Source: Nocardioides sp.
GTDB lineage: Bacteria; Actinomycetota; Actinomycetes; Propionibacteriales; Nocardioidaceae
Assembly: GCA_025965125.1 (NCBI GenBank)
Contig: JAOPXM010000115.1
Coordinates: 1 to 43,880 of the forward strand
Reading direction: 5' to 3'
DNA length: 43,880 nucleotides
Below are positions 34,163-41,690 of the stretch, piece after piece. The position numbers and the translations under genes are program-made. The notes under the pieces are model-generated. The model saw only the letters and a list, made by a program, of their open reading frames with translations. It did no database searches and was not told the DNA's origin. Each line of letters opens with the position of its first letter. The stretch's first letter is position 1.

Positions 34163-35380
34163 GTGACCGTGCCGTCGTTCGACCTCGACCAGGACCACCT
34201 CGACCTCCGGGAGTGGGTGCACACGTTCGCTGCCGACGTGATCCGGCCGGCGGCGCACGAGTGGGACGAGAAGGAGGAGTTCCCCTGGCCGATCCTCGAG
34301 GAGGCCTCGAAGATCGGGCTCTACTCGCTCGACTTCTTCGCGACCCAGAGCTTCGACGAGACCGGCCTCGGCATCCCGATCACCATGGAGGAGCTGTTCT
34401 GGGGCGATGCCGGAATCGGTCTGTCGATCGTCGGCACCGCCCTCGCGGCGGCAGGTGTCAGCTCCAACGGCACGCCCGAGCAGGTGGGGGAGTGGGTGCC
34501 CCAGATGTTCGGCACGCCGGGCGACCTCAAGCTGGGAGCGTTCTGCTCGTCCGAACCCGATGCCGGCAGCGACGTGGGCGCGATGCGCACCCGCGCGACG
34601 TACGACGAGGCGAAGGACGAGTGGGTCATCAATGGCACCAAGACCTGGGCCACGAACGGCGGGCTCGCCGACATCCATGTGGTGACCGCGGTCATCGACC
34701 CGGAGCTGCGCACTCGAGGCCAGGCAAGCTTCGTGGTCCCGCCGGGCACCAAGGGGCTCAGCCAGGGGCAGAAGTTCCACAAGCACGGCATCCGCGCCTC
34801 GCACACCGCTGAGGTGGTTCTCGACCACGTCAGGGTCCCCGGCAGCTGCCTGCTGGGTGGCAAGGAGAAGCTCGACGCACGGCTGGCCAAGGCTCGAGAC
34901 GGTGCCCGTTCGGGTGGCTCGAACGCCTCGATGGCGACGTTCGAGCGGACTCGCCCGGCGGTCGGCGCCCAGGCGATCGGCATCGCCCGAGCGGCGTACG
35001 AGATCGCACTCGAGTACGCGAAGACCCGCGAGCAGTTCGGCAAGGCGATCATCGAGAACCAGGCGATCGCGTTCGCCCTGGCCGACATGCTGGTCTCCAT
35101 CGAGGCCTCGCGGCTGCTCGTGTGGCGTGCGGCGTGGATGGCCAGCCAGGGCAAGCGCTTCGAGAGCGCGGAGGGCTCGATGTCGAAGCTGTTCGCCGGC
35201 GAGACCGCGGTGCGGGTGACCGGCCAGGCGATGCAGATCCTGGGCGGCAACGGCTTCACCCGCGAGTACCCCGTCGAACGGATGGCTCGCGACGCGAAGA
35301 TCTACACGATCTTCGAGGGAACCTCCGAGATCCAACGACTGGTCATCGCCCGGTCGATCTCGGGTGCCCCGATCCGGTAG
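34163..35380 (+). CDS. Acyl-CoA dehydrogenase
   Basis: 405-residue FAD-dependent alpha,beta-dehydrogenase. FAD/substrate loops: GAFCSSEPDAGSDVGAMRTR (about 125-144) and NGTKTWATNGG (about 157-167), with C-terminal helices containing EYAKTREQFGKAI, ILGGNGFTREYPVERMARD and the catalytic base Glu385 in IFEGTSEIQRL. The chain contains an extra loop around ARLAKARDGARSGGSNAS (about 236-253), longer than in short-chain enzymes. Electrons would go to an ETF. Chain length preference is unknown. Confidence 0.94.
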   Translation: MTVPSFDLDQDHLDLREWVHTFAADVIRPAAHEWDEKEEFPWPILEEASKIGLYSLDFFATQSFDETGLGIPITMEELFWGDAGIGLSIVGTALAAAGVSSNGTPEQVGEWVPQMFGTPGDLKLGAFCSSEPDAGSDVGAMRTRATYDEAKDEWVINGTKTWATNGGLADIHVVTAVIDPELRTRGQASFVVPPGTKGLSQGQKFHKHGIRASHTAEVVLDHVRVPGSCLLGGKEKLDARLAKARDGARSGGSNASMATFERTRPAVGAQAIGIARAAYEIALEYAKTREQFGKAIIENQAIAFALADMLVSIEASRLLVWRAAWMASQGKRFESAEGSMSKLFAGETAVRVTGQAMQILGGNGFTREYPVERMARDAKIYTIFEGTSEIQRLVIARSISGAPIR

Positions 35381-35494
35381 CCGGGTCGAGGACGGGGTTG
35401 GGTCGCGATCTGCAGCCACCGGGCGACTGCGCAGCGCGACCGAACGCGAGGCAGCGGGCTAGGCTCGGACACCCCCCGAGCGCGAGGAGACGAC

Positions 35495-35941
35495 GTGTCC
35501 GGAAAGTTCAGTGGCTCCGCGGTGATCGACCGGCCGATTGCCGAGGTCTTCGACTTCCTGGCGGCCGGGACCAACGACCCGAAGTTCAGCCCCCGGGTGC
35601 TGTCGATCCGCAAGGAGCCGGACGGCCCTTCGCGCGTCGGCACGGTCTTCGTCAGCCAGGTGAAGGACGCGGGCATGAAGACCGATCGCCGGTTCGAGCT
35701 CACGGCTCTCGACGCGCCGACGAAGATCCGGTGGACCGAGCTGTCCAAGAACAGCGTGACGGTGCCCGAGGGCGGCTACGACCTGGAGGACCTCGGCGGC
35801 ACGCAGACCAAGGTGACGATCTTCAACACCCTGGTCGGCCACGGCTTCGGGAAGCTGATCGTCGGGTTCGCGTTGAAGGCAGCCGTGAAGGACGCGGACG
35901 CGTTCGCCCAGCGCATCAAGACCGCCGTCGAGGCGAGCTAG
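35495..35941 (+). CDS. SRPBCC (START-like) superfamily protein
   Basis: 148 residues. Helix-grip fold: VIDRPIAEVFDFLAAGTNDP (about 10-29), then a beta-rich middle and a long C-terminal helix (AAVKDADAFAQRIKTAVEAS). It resembles polyketide-cyclase/dehydrase-like lipid-binding proteins with unknown ligand. GTG start with GAGGAG 6-7 bases upstream; a TAGGCT at 35460-35465 may be the -10. It overlaps the convergent oxidoreductase by four bases (shared CTAG). Confidence 0.88.
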   Translation: MSGKFSGSAVIDRPIAEVFDFLAAGTNDPKFSPRVLSIRKEPDGPSRVGTVFVSQVKDAGMKTDRRFELTALDAPTKIRWTELSKNSVTVPEGGYDLEDLGGTQTKVTIFNTLVGHGFGKLIVGFALKAAVKDADAFAQRIKTAVEAS

Positions 35942-36945
35942 CTCGGCACCTGGCTCGCTCGGACGGCTGGCATGACCGTCTCGCAGATCAGTCGAACGCT
36001 CTCCCAGGACGGCTCGGCGGGCAGGCCGCCGCAGGCCGGGTGGCTGGTGACGAGATGGATCTCCTTGCTCAGAGACTTCTCGATCAGGTCGGACGGAGTG
36101 AGCACGACGTAGGTCCCGGCGGCCTTCATCTCCTCCACCGTCGAGGAGTCGTCGCGCACGTAGGAGCTGGTGTTGGCACCCCGCCAGGCGGCGTAGGCCT
36201 GAGCGTCGGCGAGCAGGTGGTGTCCGTGCTTCGCCCAGAACGCGTCCGGGTCTGCAGTGCAGAAGACATTGGCCGGCCCGGGGCGTGCCTGCATGGTGAA
36301 GCCGGGTTCTCGGCCCTGGGCACGGCACTCGTCGTCGTACACCTGCTTGAGGGCGGGGTCTGAGTCCTGCGGCTGGAAGTGCAGGCCGAGCCTGGCGGCC
36401 CGCTTCGCCGCCGCCGGGGAGCCCCCGCCGTAGAAGAGCACCGGGTGCGGTCGGGAGTAGGGCGTCGGCGTCACCTGCACCCGACGACCCTCGTGCTCGA
36501 ACTCCTCGCCCGTCCAGGCCTGTAGGAGCACCCCGATCGTGGCCTCGATGTCGTGGCCGCGAGTCGACCACGGCTTGCCGAACAGGGCGTACTCCTCCTC
36601 GCGGTACCCCAGCCCGATCGTGTAGCTGACGCGGCCGCCGCTCAGGTGGTCGAGCACCACCATGTCCTCGGCAAGCCGGATCGGGTCGTAGAGGTTGACC
36701 AGCAGGGCGGAGACGGAGATCGGGATCGTCGAGGTCACCGCGGCGAACGCGGCGGCGACCGGGATCGGGCTCGGCAGGTAGCCGTCGGCGGACGAGTGGT
36801 GCTCGGAAAGCATCAGGGCGCCCATGCCGTGCGACTCGACGTACGCCGCCTGCTCGATCGCGCGGCCGAAGATCTCGCGGCGGACGTCCGGGTCCGCGCC
36901 GGGAGCACGGAAGTCGTAGCGGGTCACGAACTGGGTGCGGGCCAT
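35938..36945 (-). CDS. LLM-class flavin-dependent oxidoreductase
   Basis: 335 residues of luciferase-like fold: RREIFGRAIEQAAYVESHGM then MLSEHHSSADGYLPSPIPVA (about 44-63), LSGGRVSYTIGLGYREEEY (about 98-116), and HPVLFYGGGSPAAAKRAARLG near 164. It likely binds FMN or F420. ATG 36945 is preferred over the in-frame TTG at 36957, which lies closer to the motif at 36967-36980. Its stop shares CTAG with the SRPBCC stop. It lies near the acyl-CoA dehydrogenase gene; together with the KstR-like site this hints at lipid or sterol metabolism, an inference only. Confidence 0.88.
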   Translation of the reverse strand: MARTQFVTRYDFRAPGADPDVRREIFGRAIEQAAYVESHGMGALMLSEHHSSADGYLPSPIPVAAAFAAVTSTIPISVSALLVNLYDPIRLAEDMVVLDHLSGGRVSYTIGLGYREEEYALFGKPWSTRGHDIEATIGVLLQAWTGEEFEHEGRRVQVTPTPYSRPHPVLFYGGGSPAAAKRAARLGLHFQPQDSDPALKQVYDDECRAQGREPGFTMQARPGPANVFCTADPDAFWAKHGHHLLADAQAYAAWRGANTSSYVRDDSSTVEEMKAAGTYVVLTPSDLIEKSLSKEIHLVTSHPACGGLPAEPSWESVRLICETVMPAVRASQVPS

Positions 36946-36966
36946 GCCGCCAGCCAACCAGAGAAC

Positions 36967-36980
36967 TGGAACAGGTTCTA
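36967..36980. promoter_or_regulatory. KstR-like operator upstream of the LLM oxidoreductase
   Basis: TGGAACAGGTTCTA fits the KstR consensus TnnAACnnGTTnnA at all eight fixed bases. It is 21 bases upstream of ATG 36945 on the minus strand and overlaps the GNAT stop codon. KstR represses sterol and lipid catabolism genes in mycobacteria and rhodococci. A chance match is possible; no KstR gene is in the window. Confidence 0.45.
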
Positions 36981-37892
36981 CAGGTCCTTGGCGCGGTTCA
37001 CCCAGGTCGAGGCGACGACCATGCCGACCTTCTCGTAGAGCCCGAGGGCTCCCGTGCGCGAGTCGGTCGACAGCTCGGACCGGACTGCCCCGTGCGCGGC
37101 CGCCGCGGCAAATGCGTCGACCAGCAGCGCCTGGGCGAGTCCGCGCCCGCGCTGGTCCTTGCTGGTGGCGAGCTTGGCGATGTAGGCGCAGCCCGGTGCC
37201 ATCAGGACCAGGGCGACGCCGACGACCTCGGCGGACGGGGCGATCACCACTCGGAGATTCCAGGACTCGAAACCGGGGCGTTCGCTGACGCCGGCGGCCC
37301 AGTCCTCGTAGGGCTCCCGGTCACGGACCGACCACTCCAGGAACGCGTCCTCGGTCACCGTCCAGCACGCCGGGTACTCGTCCTGCTCGGCCTCGCGCAC
37401 CAGGTAGCCGTCGGGCAGCGGGCGGGTCGGCACGGCCGCGCCCTCGGGGAGCCGGAGCACCCAGCTCTCCCAGCGCACCCGGTACCCGAGCGTCTCGAGG
37501 AGCACGTCGCCCGGCGAACCCTGGGGCACCGGCATCCCGATCACCGCTGCCCCGGCCTCGCGGGCGCGCTGCTGCATCCAGTACGCGAGCTGGGTCCCGA
37601 TGCCGCGGCCGCGGTGGTCGGGATGGACCGCCGCGTCACCGCGGCCGGCCCCCGACACCTCGGCGTAGCCGATGAGGGTCCCGGCCTCGAACACGCCGAC
37701 AGTGCTGGCGGAGACGTCGAACGACGGCCGCTGCCAGTCACTGACGATGTCGGCCTCCTCGATCACGACCTCCCCGACGTCGGCGAGCTCGCTGGCCGCC
37801 ATCACCTGGAAGACCGCAGCGGCGTCGGAGTACGAAAGCGGCCGGGCGTCGAGGCCGTCCGGCAACGTGAGTGGTTCGGGCATGGGCGACAT
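36978..37892 (-). CDS. Tandem GNAT acetyltransferase
   Basis: 304 residues with two GNAT domains. Domain 1 (about 10-150): GYAEVSGAGRGDAAVHPDHR then RGRGIGTQLAYWMQQRARE, the acetyl-CoA loop. Domain 2 (about 155-304): YIAKLATSKDQRGRGLAQAL then STDSRTGALGLYEKVGM. Two-domain architecture resembles mycothiol synthase (MshD), but the sequence has no decisive MshD marker. Acceptor unknown. ATG 37892 or 37883 both lack a ribosome site. It lies immediately after the yceI terminator on the same strand, so it needs its own promoter or read-through. Confidence 0.88.
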   Translation of the reverse strand: MSPMPEPLTLPDGLDARPLSYSDAAAVFQVMAASELADVGEVVIEEADIVSDWQRPSFDVSASTVGVFEAGTLIGYAEVSGAGRGDAAVHPDHRGRGIGTQLAYWMQQRAREAGAAVIGMPVPQGSPGDVLLETLGYRVRWESWVLRLPEGAAVPTRPLPDGYLVREAEQDEYPACWTVTEDAFLEWSVRDREPYEDWAAGVSERPGFESWNLRVVIAPSAEVVGVALVLMAPGCAYIAKLATSKDQRGRGLAQALLVDAFAAAAAHGAVRSELSTDSRTGALGLYEKVGMVVASTWVNRAKDL

Positions 37893-37906
37893 GGAAGCAG
37901 GAAATG

Positions 37907-37944
37907 CCGAACGGGGCCGCCGATTTAACGGCGGCCCCGTTCGG
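37907..37944 (-). terminator. Terminator of the yceI gene
   Basis: 16-bp perfect stem (37907-37922 with 37929-37944) around the loop ATTTAA, 38 bases after the yceI stop on the minus strand. No T-tract. Confidence 0.88.
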
Positions 37945-37981
37945 GGTCCGGATGGTGCGGTCGCGTGGAGCTGGGCCTGGC

Positions 37982-38587
37982 TCAGGCGGTCGCGTTCTGG
38001 ATGGCCGAGATGTCGAACTCGAGCTTGATCTTCTCGGAGACGAGGACGCCGCCGGTCTCGAGCGCGGCGTTCCAGGTGAGGCCCCAGTCCTTGCGGTTGA
38101 TCGTGGTGCCGCCCTCGAAGCCGACCCGGAGGTTGTTGTACGGGTCGCGAGCCGAGCCGGTGAACTCGAACTCGACGGAGACGGGCTTGCTCACACCGTT
38201 GATCGTCAGGTCGCCCGTGATCGTCCAGTCCTGGCCGTTGCGAACGACGTCCGTCGAGACGAACTTGATCTCGGGGTTGGTCTCCGCGTCGAAGAAGTCG
38301 GCGGACTTCAGGTGGGCGTTGCGGTCGGCCACGCCCGTGTCGACGCTCGCGGTCTCGATGGTCACGCTGACCGACGACTTGGCCGGGTCGGCGGCATCGA
38401 CGTGCGCCGTGCCGGCGAACTCGGTGAACTGGCCACGGACCGTGGTCACCATCGCGTGACGGGCGCTGAATCCGATGCGCGAGTGGGTCGCATCGATGGT
38501 GTAGTCGCCGGAGATGTCCTCGACGACGTTGGTCGCAGCGTCGAAGTCGTGCTCGAGAACGTCGCTCTTGCGGTTGAAGAAGTTCAT
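37982..38587 (-). CDS. YceI family protein
   Basis: 201-residue lipocalin-like beta-barrel of the YceI family, which binds isoprenoid or other long hydrophobic molecules. Motifs: DYTIDATHSRIGFSARHAMV (about 28-47), ADFFDAETNPEIKFVST (about 96-112) and NRKDWGLTWNAALETGG. No signal peptide is seen; MNFFNRKSDVLEHD is polar, so it should be cytoplasmic, as in other actinobacteria. ATG 38587 has AGGAG 5-6 bases upstream. A 14-bp palindrome at 38636-38649 lies in its promoter. Confidence 0.94.
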   Translation of the reverse strand: MNFFNRKSDVLEHDFDAATNVVEDISGDYTIDATHSRIGFSARHAMVTTVRGQFTEFAGTAHVDAADPAKSSVSVTIETASVDTGVADRNAHLKSADFFDAETNPEIKFVSTDVVRNGQDWTITGDLTINGVSKPVSVEFEFTGSARDPYNNLRVGFEGGTTINRKDWGLTWNAALETGGVLVSEKIKLEFDISAIQNATA

Positions 38588-38635
38588 GGGTGCTCCTCGT
38601 GGTCGGTGAGTGATTCAACCTTTGACTACCCTAAC

Positions 38636-38649
38636 CGGACCGCGGTCCG
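38636..38649. promoter_or_regulatory. Palindromic operator in the yceI promoter
   Basis: CGGACCGCGGTCCG, a perfect 14-bp palindrome. On the minus strand the -10-like TAGGGT (38633-38628) lies just downstream and the -35 region (about 38656-38651, AATTAA) just upstream, so the dyad fills the spacer. No regulator gene adjoins; MerR-type activation or MarR/TetR repression are both possible. Confidence 0.6.
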
Positions 38650-38712
38650 ATTAATTCCACGGTAGCGACAAGTCGAGACCACTGGCGATCGCACCCTGCT
38701 CCGGGCAGGCGT

Positions 38713-38745
38713 CGGCCGCGTCACCCCCCGTGGGAGACGCGGCCG
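38713..38745 (-). terminator. Terminator downstream of the 50-residue gene
   Basis: CGGCCGCGTC (38713-38722) and GACGCGGCCG (38736-38745), 13-base loop, downstream of the small gene at 38799-38951 on the minus strand. No T-tract; loop rich in C. Confidence 0.55.
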
Positions 38746-38750
38746 GTGTC

Positions 38751-38780
38751 GGTGACGGTGACGTTGACGGTGACGGTGAC
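38751..38780. repeat. Hexamer tandem repeat
   Basis: Five 6-base units GGTGAC, GGTGAC, GTTGAC, GGTGAC, GGTGAC, in the 3' region of the small gene between its stop and the hairpin. Non-coding by position. Confidence 0.8.
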
Positions 38781-38798
38781 GGGGCGAGGAGAGGTGGG

Positions 38799-38951
38799 TC
38801 AGGCGGCGTGCGTGGCGCCCGAGGCCGAGCCGACCTGGCTCGGGACGCTCCAACGCGACTCCAGATGGGTCCGTCCGCGCTCGTCCGCGACCTCGACCCA
38901 GTGCATCGAGAGCTGGTTGGGCACCTGAGTAGACACTGCGGGGTCGATCAT
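38799..38951 (-). CDS. Small protein of 50 residues
   Basis: Begins MIDPAVSTQVPNQLSMHWVE and contains DERGRTHLESRWSVP. The start has an excellent ribosome site, CAGGAGGTG, 4 bases before ATG 38951, and a TATCCT -10-like element at 38988-38983. Third positions are strongly G/C. It has no hydrophobic segment. I do not recognise a domain; the pattern WVE..DxxGRxxLExRW may mark a small actinobacterial family, from memory. Followed by hexamer repeats and a hairpin. Confidence 0.7.
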   Translation of the reverse strand: MIDPAVSTQVPNQLSMHWVEVADERGRTHLESRWSVPSQVGSASGATHAA

Positions 38952-39082
38952 GGGACACCTCCTGTTCACCTGTCGTTCATCTAGGATAGCCCATCCCCAC
39001 CCGGATGGACCAGAACCTCCGGATTTCGGGCCCAGCGCTCCACTGGCCGGGGTGGAATCGACGGTTGGAGCGGCATCACGCT

Positions 39083-39181
39083 CCCCTGGCGGGCCAGCCA
39101 GGGGTGTCGACCGGGTGGCTCGGGACGCCGCGAATGTCGCCTCGGGCCCATAAACTCCGAACTTCTGCCCGAATACGGGCA
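39083..39181 (+). repeat. Two hairpins in the leader of the 87-residue gene
   Basis: First hairpin: CCCCTGGC (39083-39090) and GCCAGGGG (39097-39104) with loop GGGCCA. Second: TGCCCG (39166-39171) and CGGGCA (39176-39181) with loop AATA. They lie in the 270-bp spacer 38952-39221, which shows no gene of its own. Possible attenuator or promoter structure; nothing decides between these. Confidence 0.45.
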
Positions 39182-39221
39182 GGAAGTTGCCTTTCTAGCG
39201 AACAACGGCGATGGTTCTCCG

Positions 39222-39485
39222 GTGCCTGTCGACCAGATCCTCGTCGACCACGTCGTGGCCAGCACCGGACTCACCCCGGGCGAAGCCACCCGTCTGGTCC
39301 AGGACGTCGTGTCCTTCCACGCGGAGCCGCTGGAGGACTTCGTCCGCAGGCGACATCAGGACCTCAAGACCTTCGGGGCGAAGAATCCCGAGATCTTCGC
39401 GCGGATCGCCGAGGAGCTCGCCGAGCGGGTGGTGGCCGCTCCGGAGCTCACCGAGCGGCAGCTGCGCCGCATCGTCTACGGATAG
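39222..39485 (+). CDS. Hypothetical protein, 87 residues
   Basis: Helical, mostly charged protein: DQILVDHVVASTGLTPGEAT then RLVQDVVSFHAEPLEDFVRR, ending LTERQLRRIVYG. No membrane segment. The fold suggests a small all-helical bundle; I do not recognise a domain. GTG at 39222 lacks a strong ribosome site. It lies 66 bases before glmS on the same strand with a possible dispersed repeat between them. Confidence 0.72.
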   Translation: MPVDQILVDHVVASTGLTPGEATRLVQDVVSFHAEPLEDFVRRRHQDLKTFGAKNPEIFARIAEELAERVVAAPELTERQLRRIVYG

Positions 39486-39487
39486 GA

Positions 39488-39530
39488 CTTTCGAGACGCT
39501 CGCTGCGCTCCGCTCCCCAACCGCCGAAAC
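39488..39530. repeat. Possible dispersed Nocardioides-type repeat
   Basis: TTTCGAGACGCTCGCTGCGC (from about 39489) followed by TCCGCTCCCCAACC. Similar GAGACGCTCGCTGCGCTCG elements recur widely in Nocardioides and relatives between genes, as I recall. Only one copy is present in this window, so repetition cannot be shown here. Confidence 0.35.
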
Positions 39531-39551
39531 AGCAGAAGGAAGATCAGTCAA

Positions 39552-41384
39552 ATGTGCGGAATTGTCGGCTACATCGGTGGGCAGCAGGCTGCCCCGCTGC
39601 TGCTGGAGGGCCTGACCAGGCTCGAGCACCGCGGTTACGACTCGGCCGGGGTAGCCGTGCTCGGCACCGGGCTCAGGATCGCCAAGAAGGCGGGCCGGGT
39701 CCGTGACCTGAGCGACGACCTGCCCAAGCGTTTCGCGGGCAAGGCCGGCATCGGGCACACCCGATGGGCGACCCACGGCCCCGCCAACGACGTGAACGCG
39801 CATCCCCACACCGACGCCAAGGGCGACGTGGCGGTGGTCCACAACGGGATCATCGACAACGCCGGCCTGCTTCGCAAACAGCTGACTGATGACGGGGTCG
39901 ATCTCGCCTCCGAGACCGACACCGAAGTCCTCGCTCACCTGATAGCCCGCTCCGACGCGGACACCCTGGAGGGCCGGGTCGCGGACGCCCTTGCCCTGAT
40001 CGACGGGACCTACGGGATCGCCGTGCTCCATGCCGACTTCCCGGACCGCATCGTCGTGGCTCGCAACGGCAGCCCGCTGATCATCGGGGTCGGGGAGAAG
40101 GAGATGCACGTTGCCTCCGACCTCGGGGCCCTGGTGCGGTACACGACAACGGTCGCCCACCTCGCGGACGGCGAGATGGCCACCCTCACGGCCGGCGGCT
40201 TCACGACGTACCGGCAGGACCTGACCTCCACCAACAAGACGGCGACCCTGATCGACGTCGACCCCGCGGCGTACGACGCCGGCGAACACGACTCCTTCAT
40301 GCACAAGGAGATGCTCGAGCAGCCGACCGCAGCGGCAAGCGTCCTTCGGGGCCGGCTCGACGAGCGGTTCGGCACCGCCCACCTCGGCGGCCTCAACATG
40401 GACGCCCGCGAGACCCGCGCGATCCGCCGGGTCAAGATCCTCGGCTGCGGATCGGCGTACTACGTCGGGCAGATGGGTGCGTCGCTCCTCGAGGAGCTCG
40501 CCCGGATCCCGGCCGACGCCGAACCAGCCAGCGAGTTCCGCTACCGCAACCCGATCATCGAGGCGGACACGCTGTACGTCGCCGTCAGCCAGTCCGGCGA
40601 GACGATCGACACCCTCCTCGCGGTCCAGGAGATCCGCCGCAAGGGCGGCCGGGTGATCGGCCTCGTCAACGTCGTCGGCAGCGCCATCGCCCGCGAGTGC
40701 GACGGCGGCATCTATCTCCACGCCGGCCCCGAGGTGGCGGTCGCGTCGACCAAGGCGCTGACCAACATGTTCCTGGGCTTCGCGCTGCTGGCGCTCCAGC
40801 TCGGCCGCGTGCGCGACCTGTCCATCGCCGACGGCAAGCGGCTGATAGCGGGCCTGAACCGGCTGCCCGACCAGATCGCCGAGATCCTCGGGCAGGAGGA
40901 CCAGCTGGCCGAGACAGCGACTCGTCTCGCCGGGGCCGAGAGCCTCTTCTTCATCGGCCGGGTACGCGGCTTCCCGGTTGCGCGCGAGGGTGCGCAGAAG
41001 TTCAAGGAGATCTCCTACCGGCATGCGGAGGCCTACCAGACCTCCGAGCTCAAGCACGGGCCGCTGGCCCTGATCTCCGAGGAAGTGCCGACCGTCGCGG
41101 TCGTGCCCGCCGACGAGCTCACGGACCGCAACCTCGGCGCCCTGCACGAGATCGCCGCCAGGCGCGGGCCGCTGGTGGTGGTCACGCACGCGGACGTCGA
41201 CCTCGGCGAGCTCGGGACCGGGCCGGCGATGATCGCCCGGATCGACGTACCCCGCAACGAACCCGAGCTCGACCCGATCCTGCTCACCATCCCGCTCCAG
41301 GTGCTTGCCTACCACGCTGCCCTGCGGCTGGGTCACGACATCGACAAGCCCCGAAACCTCGCGAAGTCCGTCACCGTCGAGTGA
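39552..41384 (+). CDS. glmS: Glutamine-fructose-6-phosphate transaminase (isomerizing)
   Basis: 610-residue enzyme making glucosamine 6-phosphate, the first committed step to UDP-GlcNAc for peptidoglycan. N-terminal glutaminase domain (1-240): MCGIVGYIGG with Cys2 as the nucleophile after Met removal, HRGYDSAGVAV and GHTRWATHG. Two SIS domains follow: CGSAYYVGQMGASLLEELA near 298 and later VSQSGETIDTL, STKALTNMFLG, and near 460-505 EGAQKFKEISYRHAEAYQTS and ELKHGPLALI. C-terminus ends KPRNLAKSVTVE. AGAAGGAAGA precedes ATG 39552. The glmS ribozyme is absent. Confidence 0.97.
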   Translation: MCGIVGYIGGQQAAPLLLEGLTRLEHRGYDSAGVAVLGTGLRIAKKAGRVRDLSDDLPKRFAGKAGIGHTRWATHGPANDVNAHPHTDAKGDVAVVHNGIIDNAGLLRKQLTDDGVDLASETDTEVLAHLIARSDADTLEGRVADALALIDGTYGIAVLHADFPDRIVVARNGSPLIIGVGEKEMHVASDLGALVRYTTTVAHLADGEMATLTAGGFTTYRQDLTSTNKTATLIDVDPAAYDAGEHDSFMHKEMLEQPTAAASVLRGRLDERFGTAHLGGLNMDARETRAIRRVKILGCGSAYYVGQMGASLLEELARIPADAEPASEFRYRNPIIEADTLYVAVSQSGETIDTLLAVQEIRRKGGRVIGLVNVVGSAIARECDGGIYLHAGPEVAVASTKALTNMFLGFALLALQLGRVRDLSIADGKRLIAGLNRLPDQIAEILGQEDQLAETATRLAGAESLFFIGRVRGFPVAREGAQKFKEISYRHAEAYQTSELKHGPLALISEEVPTVAVVPADELTDRNLGALHEIAARRGPLVVVTHADVDLGELGTGPAMIARIDVPRNEPELDPILLTIPLQVLAYHAALRLGHDIDKPRNLAKSVTVE

Positions 41385-41409
41385 CCCTGCCTGCCCGGGG
41401 AGCCTCCAC

Positions 41410-41438
41410 GGGGCGGGCGGGCGTGACGGGTGGGCGGG
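41410..41438 (+). other. G-quadruplex-prone tract after glmS
   Basis: Six G-runs of three or four in 29 bases (41410-41413, 41415-41417, 41419-41421, 41428-41430, 41432-41434, 41436-41438) on the coding strand of glmS, 25 bases after its stop. Could pause transcription or end it. Confidence 0.5.
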
Positions 41439-41495
41439 TGTGACGGGTGGGCTCGGTGGGTGCTCGGGCGGGCGCGACGCGATGCGATGCGATGC
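41424..41495. repeat. Short tandem repeats, left part of the repeat island
   Basis: TGACGGGTGGGC occurs at 41424-41435 and 41441-41452 (17-base period), and GATGC three times at 41481-41495. No reading frame here looks coding. Confidence 0.65.
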
Positions 41496-41500
41496 GACCC

Positions 41501-41690
41501 ATGCGTGCACCCGCGGGACGCGCGGACGTGACGGGTGGCGGGCTCGACGGGTGCGACGGGTGACACGGCGCTCGGCGCGACGCGACGCGGAAACCCCGCG
41601 ACCGCAACCGTTCAATTGCTGGGAAAGAGCCGGGGAATCGCCCGAAACGGCGCACTTCCCCAGCAATTGAACGAATGCGTGCACCCGCGG
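41501..41690. repeat. 16-bp direct repeat around an inverted repeat
   Basis: ATGCGTGCACCCGCGG occurs at 41501-41516 and again at 41675-41690. The long hairpin at 41607-41673 ends one base before the second copy, so the repeats could be an insertion footprint or part of the same low-complexity expansion. Confidence 0.65.
41607..41673. repeat. Long-loop inverted repeat in glmS-helicase spacer
   Basis: Perfect 15-bp arms CGTTCAATTGCTGGG (41607-41621) and CCCAGCAATTGAACG (41659-41673), with a 37-base loop holding a small CGCC/GGCG hairpin. The arms are AT-rich compared with their surroundings. No flanking gene needs a terminator so far from its stop, and the element is symmetrical, so a MITE-like element, structured RNA or protein-binding site are open possibilities. 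Confidence 0.75.

Noticed and set aside
39486-39551. glmS ribozyme
   Set aside because: Only 66 bases separate the upstream gene from glmS and no ribozyme core is visible; the class is mostly restricted to Firmicutes.
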